Shown one piece after another: positions 46,090 to 58,439 of a stretch of DNA of 62,000 bases. Position 1 is the first letter of the stretch; the number at the start of each line of letters is the position of its first letter. The notes below the pieces were generated by a model, which did no database searches, had not been told where the DNA came from, and was given only the letters and a program-made list of their open reading frames with translations. Both the position numbers and the translations under genes were made by a program. Source of the stretch: Gnetum montanum (lineage: Eukaryota; Streptophyta; Gnetopsida; Gnetales; Gnetaceae). The stretch lies in the NCBI GenBank assembly GCA_015680685.1, contig MNCI01004926.1:849566-911565 (forward strand). The letters are read 5' to 3'.

Positions 46090-48096
46090 TCTTTAGGATT
46101 CTTATATTTTTTTCATCTTTTTGTTTTACAATTTATTGGTTTATACCTTCTTGTTTTACACATTCTTTATTTTAAATTTTCTTATTTTCATGTTATTAAT
46201 CTTTTCTAATTTTTTTACACCTTTTTTAGTACATTTTCTACTTCTTGAGTATTTTACATTTTCTTTTATATTTTCTTTAATTTTGATATGATTTTCTAAC
46301 ATTTTGTTAATAAGTGCTAGGTATAGTGGTAATGTGTTGATTAATGGTGGTATGTACTATTTTTTATTATTTGATTATTGGTGTTTAGATTCTGGCTTTG
46401 AATTTCATTACAGATGATTAGGACATGGTTTCTTTTTCATGAAACAAGTAGTGAGTCCATAACATCCATCCATCCACAAACTCTATGGTTTTCCTTGTTC
46501 TGGAAACATGTAGTCCCTTTCTCATTAACAAAACTTTAACAAATTTGTGACTTTGGTAGTTTCTAGAATTGGAAAGGATTCAAAGGTTTGAATAGGGTGT
46601 GACTTCAAATGGATTTAGTATTCTTTGTGCCTTATTTTTTGCTCGGGTACATGTGGGTTTTCATGGATTTCTTATTATTCCATGTCAACCAATAAATGGA
46701 AGTTGAATAAGTCTTTGCATGGTGTGGTTCTCATAAAAAAACAATAGAAATTCAAAGCACACCCCTTAGACAAAATAAACACACGTGTCTTTGCATGGTG
46801 TGGTTTCCATTTCAAAAAAATAAAAAAAATTAAAAAAATGATGGGAATTCAAAGCAGATCCCTCAGATAAAATAAGTGGGCTACAAGCACTAGTTATGGA
46901 ACTAGAAAGACATGTTACCCATGCTTGAAGGTCCTCTCTAACTAAGGCCCTTTCTCACTTCCTACTTCCTTTTTCTTCTTTAATAAAGAATGGTGGTTAT
47001 TTTGTGGGAGCACTCATGTATGTTAAGAGGATGGACTAGTCTTAGAATGATAATGTGAAGTTACTAAATGAGGTTGGTTTTGGTTTGAACTAATGATGGA
47101 TCTTATTAAGTAATTTAACCATAAAATCCACAAGGGACTTCATGTGAACTTAATCAGGAACTTCATTTCACTCTCTCTCATCCATCTATGTTTTCCATGT
47201 CTCACCTCACTACTAGTTTTATGTTCTTGTTCAATGTCCTAGTCTGATGTGTTGAAATTCTTAGGTAGTTTCTTTCAGGTTTTTGTACTTAACCTTCTAT
47301 AATCGTTAATCATCCATGGAACCCATGGACTCTGTGGTTTGAAGTTATGCAAGGGCATGAAAGGCCTATGCCTACTTTGGGGAGGACCCACTTGCATATC
47401 TTTTGGTTGAGTTAGTTAAGTTCTTTACCCTTAAACACTCCTACAATCAAATCCTTTTGTTAACCTCATCAATGACATCCAATTGGGCACATCTTTATAA
47501 CCTTTTTTAGTGAAATTTCATTTTTATTATTGTGAATTCTTACACCCTCTTTAATTATTTTCTTGTGTTGAACTTTTTTAAATTTAATGAACCATTTATC
47601 TATTTTACCTTATTTGTTAGCCTTCCCACTAACACTACTAAAGAAATCAATCTATCATAATCACAACCTAGTCGAGTGTAACCATTGATGAGACAAGGCA
47701 TTTAATAGCTATGTGTTATACATTGCATACTAATTCATGATTCTGTTGTGATTGTAGTAGGAAGCATGGATTGGAAGTGAAACTATATTCACTAAGGATA
47801 ATGTAGCGATACCACATAATGCAGGCCATTCATGATCATTGGATCTTCTTTCTCACTCTTCAGCAACAAAGAGGCGTTGGATGTTAATTTTGTCGAGGGT
47901 GTTTACTTCTCTTATCATGAACACCCAATTTTGTAAAATATTTTAACTTTATATACTTGGGTAGTTAGAGTCTGTTTGTTTCATCTAAGTTAGTTTTTAT
48001 GTTAGTTAATAATCTCATACCTAATCAATATTTTATAAGGAACTTGTTCCTCCTCTTTTTCACTCGAGGATGAGTTTTCATTAAGTTATGGAGGTA
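46090..48096 (+). other. Ath-4 conserved noncoding spacer and 3' tail
   Basis: No coding frame. Blocks shared with the Ath-3 and Ath-5 spacers: AACATCCATCCATCC (46461), GTTACCCATGCTTGAAGG near 46914, GCAAGGGCATGAAAGGCCTA...CTTTGGGGAGGACC near 47349. TGTGATTGTAG at about 47747 matches the sequence before the Ath-3 3' ORF, but only a short remnant of such an ORF follows. It ends in CTCGAGGATGAGTTTTCAT and TTATGGAGGTA (polypurine tract with one G to A change) before the LTR. Confidence 0.65.
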
Positions 48097-48678
48097 TGAT
48101 GAATCATGTTTTTTGTGTTCTCTATCGAATACCCGATGTCAGAGGCCAAACATGATGTCAAATATTTGATGTCGTAGGATATATTATAACCTATAAATAT
48201 AGTGCTTGGGCTCATGATATCCAAATAGTTTTCATATAGTTTTTTAGTTAGAGTAGTGAAGCTCTTGTAGCTTATTTTCTCCTGAGTTAGAATATTTTCT
48301 GAGTGCTCGTAGTAGGAGTCTAAGTGTATATAGATCTTTGTTTGAACACTGATGTATCTGAGCGCAAAAATATGATGGAAATAAAAATAAACTCTTTTGA
48401 TAATCCTTACAACATTGAGAATAGATTAATTTTTCCTTTAATGCACTTTACTTTCATGCATTTTAGTTTCATACATTTGAATTAAGCAATTAATTTCTAG
48501 TTGTTAATGAGCACAAGCACAACCACTTCAAGAATACATATAGTGCTTAGTAAGCTAGCAATGCTTAACATTTGGTAGCCTAGTAGCACTATACATGTTC
48601 AGTATGTGTCCAAGAAAGTGGAATGGGTACTTGTGTTAGGATAGCTTGGTAGTAAATGAATTAGATCTTAAACTATCA
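48097..48678 (+). repeat. LTR shared by Ath-4 and Ath-5, right part missing
   Basis: Starts TGATGAATCATG after the polypurine tract and follows 42641 onward up to AATGAATTAGATCTTAAACTA at about 48678, losing the last roughly 250 bp including the CACTCATCA end. U3 dyads here are TCAAATATTTGA (12-bp palindrome inside GATGTC...GATGTC near 48153-48172). It then joins gag sequence directly. Confidence 0.78.
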
Positions 48679-50690
48679 TAAATGGGCTCCAAAATAAAAT
48701 AAGAGAAACTCTCAAGGTCTATGCTCAAAGGAGACTTTTTGAGATGATAGCCTATCAAATCCATAGGCTAATAGAATAGGTGGTCAAGGAAGAAGGGGAG
48801 TTTAAGAAACTAGAGAATACAAAGACATACAATAAAGATCCCTCTATTTATAAAAAGGATGTACATTTCTATGATACAAGGAGGAAACACCACCAAATGA
48901 ATTGGTGTAAAGAATAACCTTGTTGATACAAAAATCTATCTTTGAAATATCAACTAAGGTGTATTAAATATGGAACTTCTTAGATAAGAAGTTCCAAACT
49001 ACTTTGAAAATTGTAGAGGAAAAGGTAGAGCAAGGAAGTAGTGAAAGAGATAGAAGAAGAAGGAAAGATAAAGATGAGAGGTATATGTAGTAAAAAGATA
49101 AGGCTAACATGGTTGATGAGGCTATGGTGTTTGAAACCAATGATGATGGATATGATATTTTTTAGTATGAACATGATAAGGGATATTGTCCTATGATATT
49201 ACATCTATAAGAATCTAGGGTATATGCCTTGAATTCAAAATTTGTAAAGAGGCAACTTCTAAGGTGATTTTCTTTTCCTCAAGGTAATTGATGAGTGGTG
49301 AGGTACCCCTACACTCCACCATACGAATACGAGCGTGCACGCGCGATCCGGTCGAACTCCGCAGACTAAATGCCTTAACGCCACAAGAAACACTTGGGGT
49401 TAATCGTTCGTTGTCTTCCCAGGCTTGCTTGTAAGTGTCACGATGTATGGTTAAGCAAGTCTGAGGTATGTGATTTTTTTGGTATTTTCGGCTTATCTTC
49501 TATGCTACCAGGAGAAAGGGTTGAGAAAACTAAACTAACTCTAACTAAGATCTAAGTCTAAATTAACTAGCGTCAGCATCCGTTCCCACTTGCCGGACAC
49601 ACCCTGAACTATGCAACTGCAGCTTACCAAACGCTAATCGTTACTGGGATCGCCACACGTAACGCAAGTGCTCGAAGTGGTCGTACTGAGGCACCTATTT
49701 AGCCTACGTGTGATAAGCAGCCGATTCCTTAGCCAGCCGTACACACCCGTGGGTGCTCGTAACTAAGTCGTACTTATCACACGATCTAGCCTAGCAATGA
49801 GCAGCCGATTCCTCAACTAGCCGTACACATCAGACCCGGGAGTTACCAAGCGTAGAATCCTGGAATACGCTACTGGGTTACCAAGCATCCGATGCTCGTA
49901 ATTGAGTCGTACTCATGCATTGCGTCAACCAGCCGATTCCTTGACTAGTCGTACACGTTCGTAGACGCTCGTAATCAAGTCGTACTTGAACGCACTAGGA
50001 AAGCAGGAAATAAAGCAATAAATGAAACCATGTCGTGCAAGGTTTATCCAAACAAGTTCATCTTTATTGCCGTACACAACTTGGGTTCAGGTTACAAGCT
50101 GCTCGAATAAAGAGCTGTTCACTCTAGGACTCCTACTGCGGGCACATGGGGAAAAATTCTAACTCTGGAGTGATCAATCTGCTAGAGCTTCGCTACACTA
50201 GCCAGGATTGGGAAATAAGGGGAGTGCCGCCTCTTATTTATAGAAATGGCAGCAGGACGCGATATCGCGTACGCGATATCGCAGGAGAAGAAGCGATATC
50301 GCGTCGGCCGCGATATCGCGTACGTGATACGCGATATCGCGGCCTAGTGTAAATCGCGTCTCATCAGTAATCATAGGTAATAGTTCCAAAAAACATAGTA
50401 TTATCCAAGTGGAGCACCACCTCAACCTCAAGAGTAATATTAGTAATGACAAAACCTATAATCATAGGGGATACCATCATCTAGATAGTAGTACTCTTAT
50501 TGGTAGTTGGATCACTATGGATACTATGTCCAACAACCTGTATTGCATTATGTCTCTACAAGAAATAATCCTTTCAACTCAACAACATGATTCTTCCTCT
50601 ACTTATCATCCTACCTATCCATCACCCAACTCTACATCATCAAATATCACTCCCTTGCGACCTACTCCACCTGTTTAGGGAGAAATTCCA
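48679..50690 (+). pseudogene. Ath-5 gag (C-terminal part), split by a solo LTR
   Basis: Reads NGLQNKIRETLKVYAQRRLF, EMIAYQIHRLIE, VVKEEGEFKKLENTKTY, matching residues after PGHGF in Ath-3 and Ath-4 gag. A zinc-knuckle remnant YDIF...EHDKGYC (about 49150-49190) has lost two Cys, and MILHL follows. The solo LTR is inserted at 49289; sequence resumes at 50367 and runs parallel to 45188-45400 (for example TGGATACTATGTCCAACAACC versus TGGATATTATGTTCAACACCC). Unlike Ath-3 and Ath-4 it leads into protease rather than the gag-only end. Confidence 0.75.
49289..50366 (-). repeat. solo LTR Ath-6, minus orientation, perfect target duplication
   Basis: 1078 bp from TGATGAGTGGTGAGGTACCC to CGTCTCATCA, the reverse complement of the Ath-1/Ath-3 LTR type, flanked by GTAAT on both sides (49284-49288 and 50367-50371). 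No internal sequence, so it arose by LTR-LTR recombination. It keeps many CpGs (for example a perfect 24-bp palindrome at 50259-50282 around GTAC) that are TpG/CpA in the other copies, so it is the youngest copy here. U5 has three copies of a module with AGCCGATTCCT...AGCCGTACAC (49719, 49803, 49931). Confidence 0.93.
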
Positions 50691-51442
50691 TCACATTGAT
50701 ATAAAGAAATGCTACATGGGCTATTAACATATAATCAAATAGCCATCCAAGTAGTTTTGAATCTAAATCTTGAAAGAGAACTTTCTTTAGAACCAACAAT
50801 TCACCAAAACCTTTGTAGATAGCTATGACTGCTAACCCTACATCTATAGCCTTTAAAATCACTGTTGAACCTTCATCAAACCAAGTGATTCCTAATGTGC
50901 ATATCATCATGTTGATCAATGTGGTTACTAATTGGATCAAGGCTAGCCACCTTCATAGAAAACAATCTAATATTGAAAGTTTTCTTATCTACTTGTATAT
51001 CGTGAGTAATGATCCATGTAAGGCTATACTAGATTTAGGTTCGAGAGTCAATTTAATCTCATAGGAAATATATAAGTCCTATGACCTACTTTCATTAAAG
51101 AAATGCAACATCAGACTAGAGCTTTTTGATCAATCCATTGCTATTCCCTTAGGATTAGTGAAGGACATTCTTAGCACCATTTTTAGGTGGTATAATCATA
51201 CAGACTTCTTGGTGATCCATGTTGGTGACTATAGGGAAAACTTCCCCATTATCATGAGAAGGGCTTGGCTTAGTACAATTGATTCTAAAATAGGAATTAA
51301 AAACCTTTCATTCAAAATATCCAAGAAAATTGAATTTTGTAAAGTAGAGAAGAAGAGAGTTCCATGCATTGCATATAGTGACACAGGGTGCCATTGCATT
51401 CAAAAGATATGGGCCATGCAAAGTACATTCATCAAAGCATGA
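50691..51442 (+). pseudogene. Ath-5 aspartic protease
   Basis: Open 50825-51064 ends in PCKAILDLGSRVNLIS, the Athila-type active site (D-L-G in place of D-T-G), followed after a stop by SYDLLSLKKCNIRLELFDQS, PLGLVKDIL and MRRAWLSTIDSKIGIKNLSF, the equivalent of the ILGRPWLATIDAKIG flap and C-terminus. Good colinearity with Athila pol. Broken by stops. Confidence 0.82.
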
Positions 51443-51799
51443 AAAAAGTGTGTTGAGGCATCTACTTTTTAGAAGTGCCTATATGTAGTAGTCAAAAAAT
51501 AGAAAGCTACTTAGTGGCTAACAACAGATAGTGGGATAGATTCAAAAATATGCATGAAACAAATAGAAAGACTTAAAAGTGTCTGCATTGAATACATGGA
51601 TGAAATAGAGTAGATCCATAGCCAACACTCCCATGCATAGACTAAGATTGATTGAGAAGAGTTGGAGATCCTAGAATAATTCAAGTAGGAGCTCCTTGAA
51701 CTAAAGGCCTTACTAGCTGATCTCTAAGATGCTTATCTAGATAATAGCAAGCTAGTAATCATTGATGCTCGTCCTTCTCAAGCACAAAAGAAGAAGCTA

Positions 51800-52800
51800 T
51801 GAGAAAAGGTTAACAAATGATCAGAAACCTTTGCCTTCTTATATCATGAATTGGTAAGAATATATTCAAGGATATGTTAGCATCAAATCTACATAGACCC
51901 TTCCATTAAATGCAAATGATAGCTATAGAGAAGATTAAATCCTAAGCTAAAGTAAGTTATGAAAGACGAAGTTGAACAACTTCTTAAGGTAGATTCATTT
52001 ATCCCATTTTTGATATTAAGTGGATTAGCCCACTTGTCATTGTACCTAAAAAAGGTATTAAATGAAGGGTCTACATATATTACAGGCTATTGAACATGAC
52101 AGCTTTCAAGGATTAATTTTCATTATCATTTGTAGATCAGGTGTTGGATACTATTACAAGACATTGCTACTATAGTTTTCTAGATGGTCATAGTGGGAAT
52201 AACCAAATCTAGATTACATCGAAGGGCTAGGCCAAAACTACTTTTGCAAGTTCCTAGGGAACTTTTACATACAAAAAGATACCTGTAGGTCAGTGTAATA
52301 TCCCTCCCACTTTTCCATGCCTAGTGCATAGCATTTTCTAGCTACAAATTAGTAGTGGTATGGAATTCTTCATGAATCAATTCTTCACTTATGGTACCAT
52401 CTTTAAGCAATCATGGACCATATCAAGCAAGTGCTAAAATGTTGTGTGGTGAAAAAATTAAGGCTAAATTAGAAAAAAAGCCATTTGATGGTCCAAGAGA
52501 GCATAGTATTCAAGCATAGAATTTTAGAAAAAGGGATCAAAGTTAACCCTAGAAAATAATGGGTCATCCAAGGAATCACCACACAACTTTAAACAGTCAA
52601 AGACATGAGGTCATTCCTTGGACACACTAGTTAGTATCAACATTTCATTGAGAACTTGTCCAAAATTGCTAAGCTACTAGTGAAACTAACCAAGAAGGAG
52701 GTACCCTTTGTCTAAACTAAGGAATGTAGGCATGTATTCTACTAATTAAAGAAAAATATTGTAGGAACTCCTATTCTACATGCTCCAGATTAGTCTCGGC
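51800..52800 (+). pseudogene. Ath-5 reverse transcriptase
   Basis: Fragments in order: MKDEVEQLLKVDSFIP, YYRLLNMTAFKD, SFVDQVLDTITRHCYYSFLD followed by GHSGNNQI (first catalytic Asp at 52183-52185 kept), VGQCNIPPTFPCL (the MPFGQCNAPATFQ block), MEFFMNQFFTYG at about 52360-52395 (catalytic DD replaced by NQ), and SLDTLV plus FIENLSK-like RT-connection remnants. No longer able to encode an active enzyme. Confidence 0.82.
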
Positions 52801-52805
52801 CTTTT

Positions 52806-53165
52806 CACATCATGATAGATGAATCCAATTATGCATTGGAAGTAGTGCTCACACAATTGTATGATCAGAGACATCCATATCATATCCATTATATGAGGGA
52901 AAGTATGTGTGAGACACAACTAAATTATAGAATGACTAAGGAGCTCATGGTGGTGGTGTACTCTTTGGAAAAATTTAGGCACTATATCCTGGGATACAAA
53001 ATATTTGTATTCATGGATCATAGTGTTATCCATTTCCTAATGAACAAGCTAGTGGTGAGTTCTTGTGTAATATGGTGGTTAGGAATTTTGGAGGATTTTG
53101 ATCTTACAACAATGGACAAAAAGATAGATAATAATGTGACCATTGATCACTTATCTCAATTGTAA
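52806..53165 (+). pseudogene. Ath-5 RNase H
   Basis: Long open block: MIDESNYALEVVLTQLYDQ, HYMRESMCETQLNYRMTKEL, MVVVYSLEKFRHYILGYKIF, VFMDHSVIHFLMNK, WWLGILEDFDLTTMDKK, VTIDHLSQL. This is full-length Athila-type RNase H wording, with D (DES), E (KEL) and D (FMDH) still in place. It is the best preserved pol domain of the element. Confidence 0.88.
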
Positions 53166-53459
53166 TGGAATAGAAAATAGGATGAGGAGCTTGTATATGA
53201 TCAACTCCTAGAGAACCTCCTCTTTTTCAAATTCCTTGATATTCAAAATTCTATGGGTACCAATTGGTATGCTAATTTTTTCTCTTATATTATCATTGAG
53301 GAGATGCCATAGGAATGAGATAAAAAGAATATACAATAACTTCTTAATGAAATCCAACATTACATATAAATTTAACGCAAACTTTACAAGGGTTGTGTCA
53401 ACAACGTGGTGTGTACCGAATGCTAATCAATTGTAAAACTTGAAGATTGCTCATGAAGA

Positions 53460-54480
53460 ACCTTGTGGAAACCTTTATGAAGACAAGAGAATAAAAATGA
53501 AAATATTAATGGTAGGATACTTCTATTACACCATTTTTAGGAATGTCCATAACTTTTTCAATTCATGTAAATGCTTCAAATGAGATAGATGACTGATAGC
53601 TTGAATGGAAGGGTCTAAGTAGTGGATCTAATCATTGGAGCCCTTTGATATCTAGGGAATTAACTTCATGGGATCCATCACCCCCATGTTCAATGGAAAT
53701 GTGTATATCATTGTATTTACTAACTACTCCATTAAATGGGCTGAAGCTATTGCCATCACCAATTCTTCATCTTCTACGTCAGCATGGTTTATCCAAAAAA
53801 ATATGATGAATAGGTTTGTTATGCTAAGAAAAATTATTTCCAATAATGAGACTCATTTTACAATGGTGAATTTTTGAATATTTATGCAATGCTTAGAGGT
53901 GCAACATAAACTAACAACCCCCTATCATCCCCAATCCAATTATCAAGATGAAGTCACTAATAGGGAGATAACCAGAATACTAATATGTATAATTAGTAAG
54001 TATAGGAAGGATAGCAGCACAAAACTCAACGATGTTCTATTGGCTTATTGATCAACATAGAAACTTCCTATAGGGTACTCTCCTTATGAGTTGGTATATG
54101 AAAAGTTACCTAAACTTCCAATCCAAGCTAAGCTTCATACACTTTCAATTGCTTCTAAGCTTGACATTGACCTTGATCTAGCACAATGAGAACACCTCAT
54201 GGTACTAAATTTTCTAGATGAAAATTGACAAATAGCCTTACTATGAATGAAGTGTACAAGGCACATGCTAAACAAAATCACGATGCATGAATAAGGAGAG
54301 TTAAGTTTCAACCTAGTAATAAGGTCTTCTGCAGGAATCTCATGCATGCACCTCAATGTACTAAATTTCAAACATTATGGAAAGGATCTTACATAATTCA
54401 TGCAAATTTCCCTTTGGTTTCCTTGATCATATATGATCCTTCAAGCTTAGAGAAATGATGGTTAGTCCATATTCAACAAG
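53460..54480 (+). pseudogene. Ath-5 integrase
   Basis: GYFYYTIFRNVHNFFNSCKC (zinc-finger end), FDI, stop, GINFMGSITPMFNG (53647-53697), YIIVFTNYSIKWAEAIAIT, IISNNETHFTMVNF, TTPYHPQSNYQDEVTNREIT, DVLLAY, PIGYSPYELVYEK. The first two catalytic Asp are Asn (AAC at 53662-53664, AAT at 53842-53844); the Glu (GAA at 53950-53952) remains. Athila lineage. Confidence 0.85.
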
Positions 54481-55990
54481 TTAAAACTTTTCTTGAACTA
54501 AGAATAACCAATAATAATAACACCTATGAGCAAACACACTCTATTTTTTGGATCTTTCCTTCTTAACTTACTCGTGGGAGAGATGGCCATCCATGCTAAT
54601 AATGTGTGAGGATTAATCCATTTTCACCTTTTTTTTACACTATTCTTCATATGTTTTTCATTTTCTTTAATATATTATTAATTATTTTATATATTTTTTC
54701 TTTTGTTTTTTCTTCCTTATCAGTAATTATTCTTGTTTTATAGGAAATCTCTGATTTTTCTAATACTGTTGTTAATACTAGAAGTTAAAGAATGCAGACA
54801 TTAATATAATGGTTAATTTTCTAAAAGGACAAATTTTTTATCTTTGGATTATGACCTCTATTAACAAGTTGTCAATTTTCTCATGGTAGCAAGTAGTGGG
54901 ACCATGACATCCATCCATTCCATCTATTCTATAGAGGCTCTACATTTTGGGAGCATGAGATCCTTACAATTAAAACTAAAAAGTAACTAATGATCTAAAT
55001 ACTTAATGGACTTGGAATAGACCAAGATTAAATTAAAAGTATGTGAATTCAAGTGGATTTGTTAGATTCTTTTCTCAACCTCTTTCTTGAGTTCTATGAT
55101 TCTTCTTCATTGGCATATCATCACTCCTACTATTGATCATTAAAGGAATAACATCTTTGCATGGTATTGTTTCCATGAAAAGAAAACATGGTAATTCAAA
55201 ACACATCCCTTAGACATGATAATGGGCTACAAGCACTAGTTATGGGGCTAGAAAGATATGTTACCCATTCCAAAAGACACCCCTCTAACTAAGATCCTTT
55301 CTATTTTCTTTATTCTCTTTTCTTCTTCTCTTGGAGTGGTGCTTGTTCTTTGGAAAAATTCATGAAATCTTAATGGTCAAAGGACCAGGATATGCTAATG
55401 TAAAATCACTAAAAGTGGATGGGCTTTGTCTATATTGAGGATGGGATGATATCAAATAATCCTAACCATACATGTTACAAGGATCTTATGTGACCTTGAT
55501 GTAGATTACCTATCTACGATTTTCTCTCTCTACATCATTTTCAAGACATAACAAACCAATTCTAGTGCCTTATATCATCATTACTTGACACATTTACTAT
55601 GGAGATCTCATAATGCTATGACATTTGTTTCATGGGATATGAGTTTTAACTTTAAATGACTATTAATCATCCTTGGTGCCTACAAACTCCTTGGGATGAT
55701 AACATTCAAGTGCATAAAGGGAATATGCCTACTTTGGAAAGGATTCACTTGCATTCTCTTTAGCCTTCCTTAAGTTTAATTCCTATCCATCATCTATTTG
55801 TATGATCAATCCCATCAAATTTCATTCCTCTTAATTTATTTAAATCATTTTTCCTTAAGCATCTATAACCCTCTTTTATGTTGCAATGTTTCTACATCTT
55901 TTGAACTTCCATTAGGCTCTTGTTTTGTCCTAGAAGTCATCAAAAATTCCTTATTTTCCTTAGCTAAGAAATTGTTAAGAAATATTGTGT
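54481..55990 (+). other. Ath-5 3' spacer
   Basis: Noncoding. Shares with Ath-3 and Ath-4 spacers CATGACATCCATCCATTCC (54904), GTTACCCATTCC near 55259 followed by CTCTAACTAAGATCC, and GTGCATAAAGGGAATATGCC near 55710. No 3' LTR follows, and the element is lost at about 55990 near the start of Tat-type leader DNA. The end is uncertain. Confidence 0.55.
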
Positions 55991-58439
55991 CAATGTAGCA
56001 TTGTTGATGTAGTGGAATGAGTAGATGTAGCCCCATCAATGCATTCCTATAGATGCATCACAAAAATAGTATAAATATGCATGAAACTTGGCCATTTTTA
56101 GATCATTTTCCAAAGAAACAAGAGAAGTTTTTACAATTTTTTAGAGCCCAAGAACCTTCAAAATACCATAACTCTCAAAGCATTCACCAATTTATGTTTA
56201 TTTTTTCATCCTCATACTATCCAAGGTAAGTTTTATGTCATGGAGAATACAAACCTATGATTTCTAGCAAAAAATTATAGCCAATCACCCAAACCTCATG
56301 GTAAGACCTACCAAAGTCACTACTTTCTTTGTATGAGCACACATTGCTCTATGTAGAAAATTTCCAGTTAGTCTTTCCTAGCTTATTTTTTTGGAAATAT
56401 AAAAACATTTCAATGAAAATGAAAAGAAAAGGAGGATCCTCACCTTTTCATGCCTTTTCCACATACTCTGGAAAAGAGGAGGAATATCCCACTACACCAA
56501 TGATATGGTTTACCATGCTCCTTCCACATCATGAAAGGAACTAATGAAAGATAAGGTTGAAATACCACAAAAAATGCATGTTGTAACCTTTGTAGCCTTC
56601 ACCTCATGAAACTCAAGGCTAATCTTCATTTTAAATGTGAATATTGTAATCCAAGAAATGCAATTTTGCATACTTTAGCTTTTGGAGTTGAAAAAAACCT
56701 CACAATAGGTAAAAGTATCAACCCTTAAGTGAAAAAAGTCACATTATGCCTATATTCGGGCTAGGGGTAGGGGGTTTAAAAATTCCTTTGGGATTGAAAA
56801 AATTGACATTTTGATGGATTTTGTGGGGGGTATAATATTTACTATGTTGGAAACACCTATGAGGATGTATGACCTACCTATACCGAGTGTTGGGGGTGTG
56901 ACATCATCCATGCCCAATGTGGAAAAAGGGGNGCAATCAAGTAGAATTTGCAATCAAATTTGTGGCCAAAATCCTATAAAAACCAAGCATCAACACCATA
57001 GAAAGGTTTCATACTTTTTCGTTTTCAAGAATACTTGTGCATTTAAGAGCTCTTGTAATCTTGAAAATACATAGCTTCTTAAATCACCACAGTGTGAAAC
57101 CCTTGTAGCCATTATGATCCATTGTTACCCTCCTTCAGGATTTTATGAAATAAATGTCAAGTAACTTGGACATGAGAGTCCCAAGATTATTCTTCTTAAC
57201 ACTACAAAACCTTCACACATATCACCCCCTACACCACCAATGTTGTAGATCTGGTGTAGAGAGCAACACAGTTTGATAACAATGGGAGTTGTGGAACCTC
57301 TAGATCATGGTGCTAATTGTGTTATCCAAAGCCACTAGCTTCAGTGGAGTTTGAACCATCATCAAATCTCTCCTCTGGAGCACATGTTATACACATTCTC
57401 TATATCCTCTTTGCTTTATTTAAAATAAAGCTTATAGTTTTTTTTATGTGCAAGTTAGATTCATTCATTTCATTTTAGTTCATTTATTTTGTAGATTTGT
57501 ATTCGCATTTTTATTTTTGAAACATTGTTTGACCCTTCTTAAGTCCTCAGGTGATCTATTAGACCATCCTGGGCACCTTGGATCCTATTTGTTTCAGAGG
57601 CCCTTGGGATCTAAGGTCAAAGTTGTTTCATTGGAATCTTTAGTTTTCTAGTGACCAAATTATCTAGTCGTAATAGTTTTTTGGTGCTAAAAGAAGGACC
57701 TCTACTCAAATTATGCATCTAAACCTATGACATGTTTAACAACATTGCTTATAATCTTTAACATTGTGCGAATTGAAAGCTTGTTTCCTACAAATTTTTT
57801 TGATGCCCCTAGGCTACCAAGACCAATGCTGCAAACCATTCTCTCCCACTACCCCCAAAACCTAGTGTGAAGATTATAGGAATCTGGGTTTTAAAAATTT
57901 CACAATAGTTGCTGGAAATTTTGGGGGCAATGTTGGTATCTTGCTAAAAAGATTTCCTCCTTTGCTATGAAAACCTTTTAGTAGAGTCAACATTGGCAAT
58001 TTACTAAAACCCATATTGTTGAAAAATCAAAGTTGGCATTTTTCTTTCTCTTAGTAAGAAACTAAACTTTTCCAAAGTAGACCCCTTCCCCAATGTTGCA
58101 AAGAAAGGTGTGAGATTTTCCATTTTACCCCCTTTTTCTTTTCCCTTTTCCTTCTCAATGTTGTTGTGACTAGCTAGTCCAGCATGGTTGATCCTTGATA
58201 CCCACATTTTGGCACTTTCTAAGTAAAGGGGCATACCCCCTTTGACAACCACTTATCATTTTGTAGCCTATGATCTCTAGTAGTTATACCCATTTTGATG
58301 TTTTTTTGGAAGTTACATTTGTTGAAATTTTTATTCTCCTTTATCAATTTATATCTTTCTTAAGCCATTTTTAGCCTTTGCATCATGTCTTTCAACTAAC
58401 CAATCATCCTACCCTTCAACTTCACTGATAACAAGTCTA
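55991..58439 (+). other. region upstream of Tat-type gag; probable LTR/leader
   Basis: No supported gene. Contains TTAAAATAAAGCTT (57419-57432), usable as a poly(A) signal, and a T-rich stretch after it. One N at 56932. I could not find a paired LTR because the rest of the element lies outside the window, and no primer site is clear. Confidence 0.4.

Noticed and set aside
52290-52330. TGTAATATCCCTCCC as a possible LTR start inside Ath-5
   Set aside because: The frame through it reads VGQCNIPPTFPCL, the conserved RT block, so nothing is inserted there.
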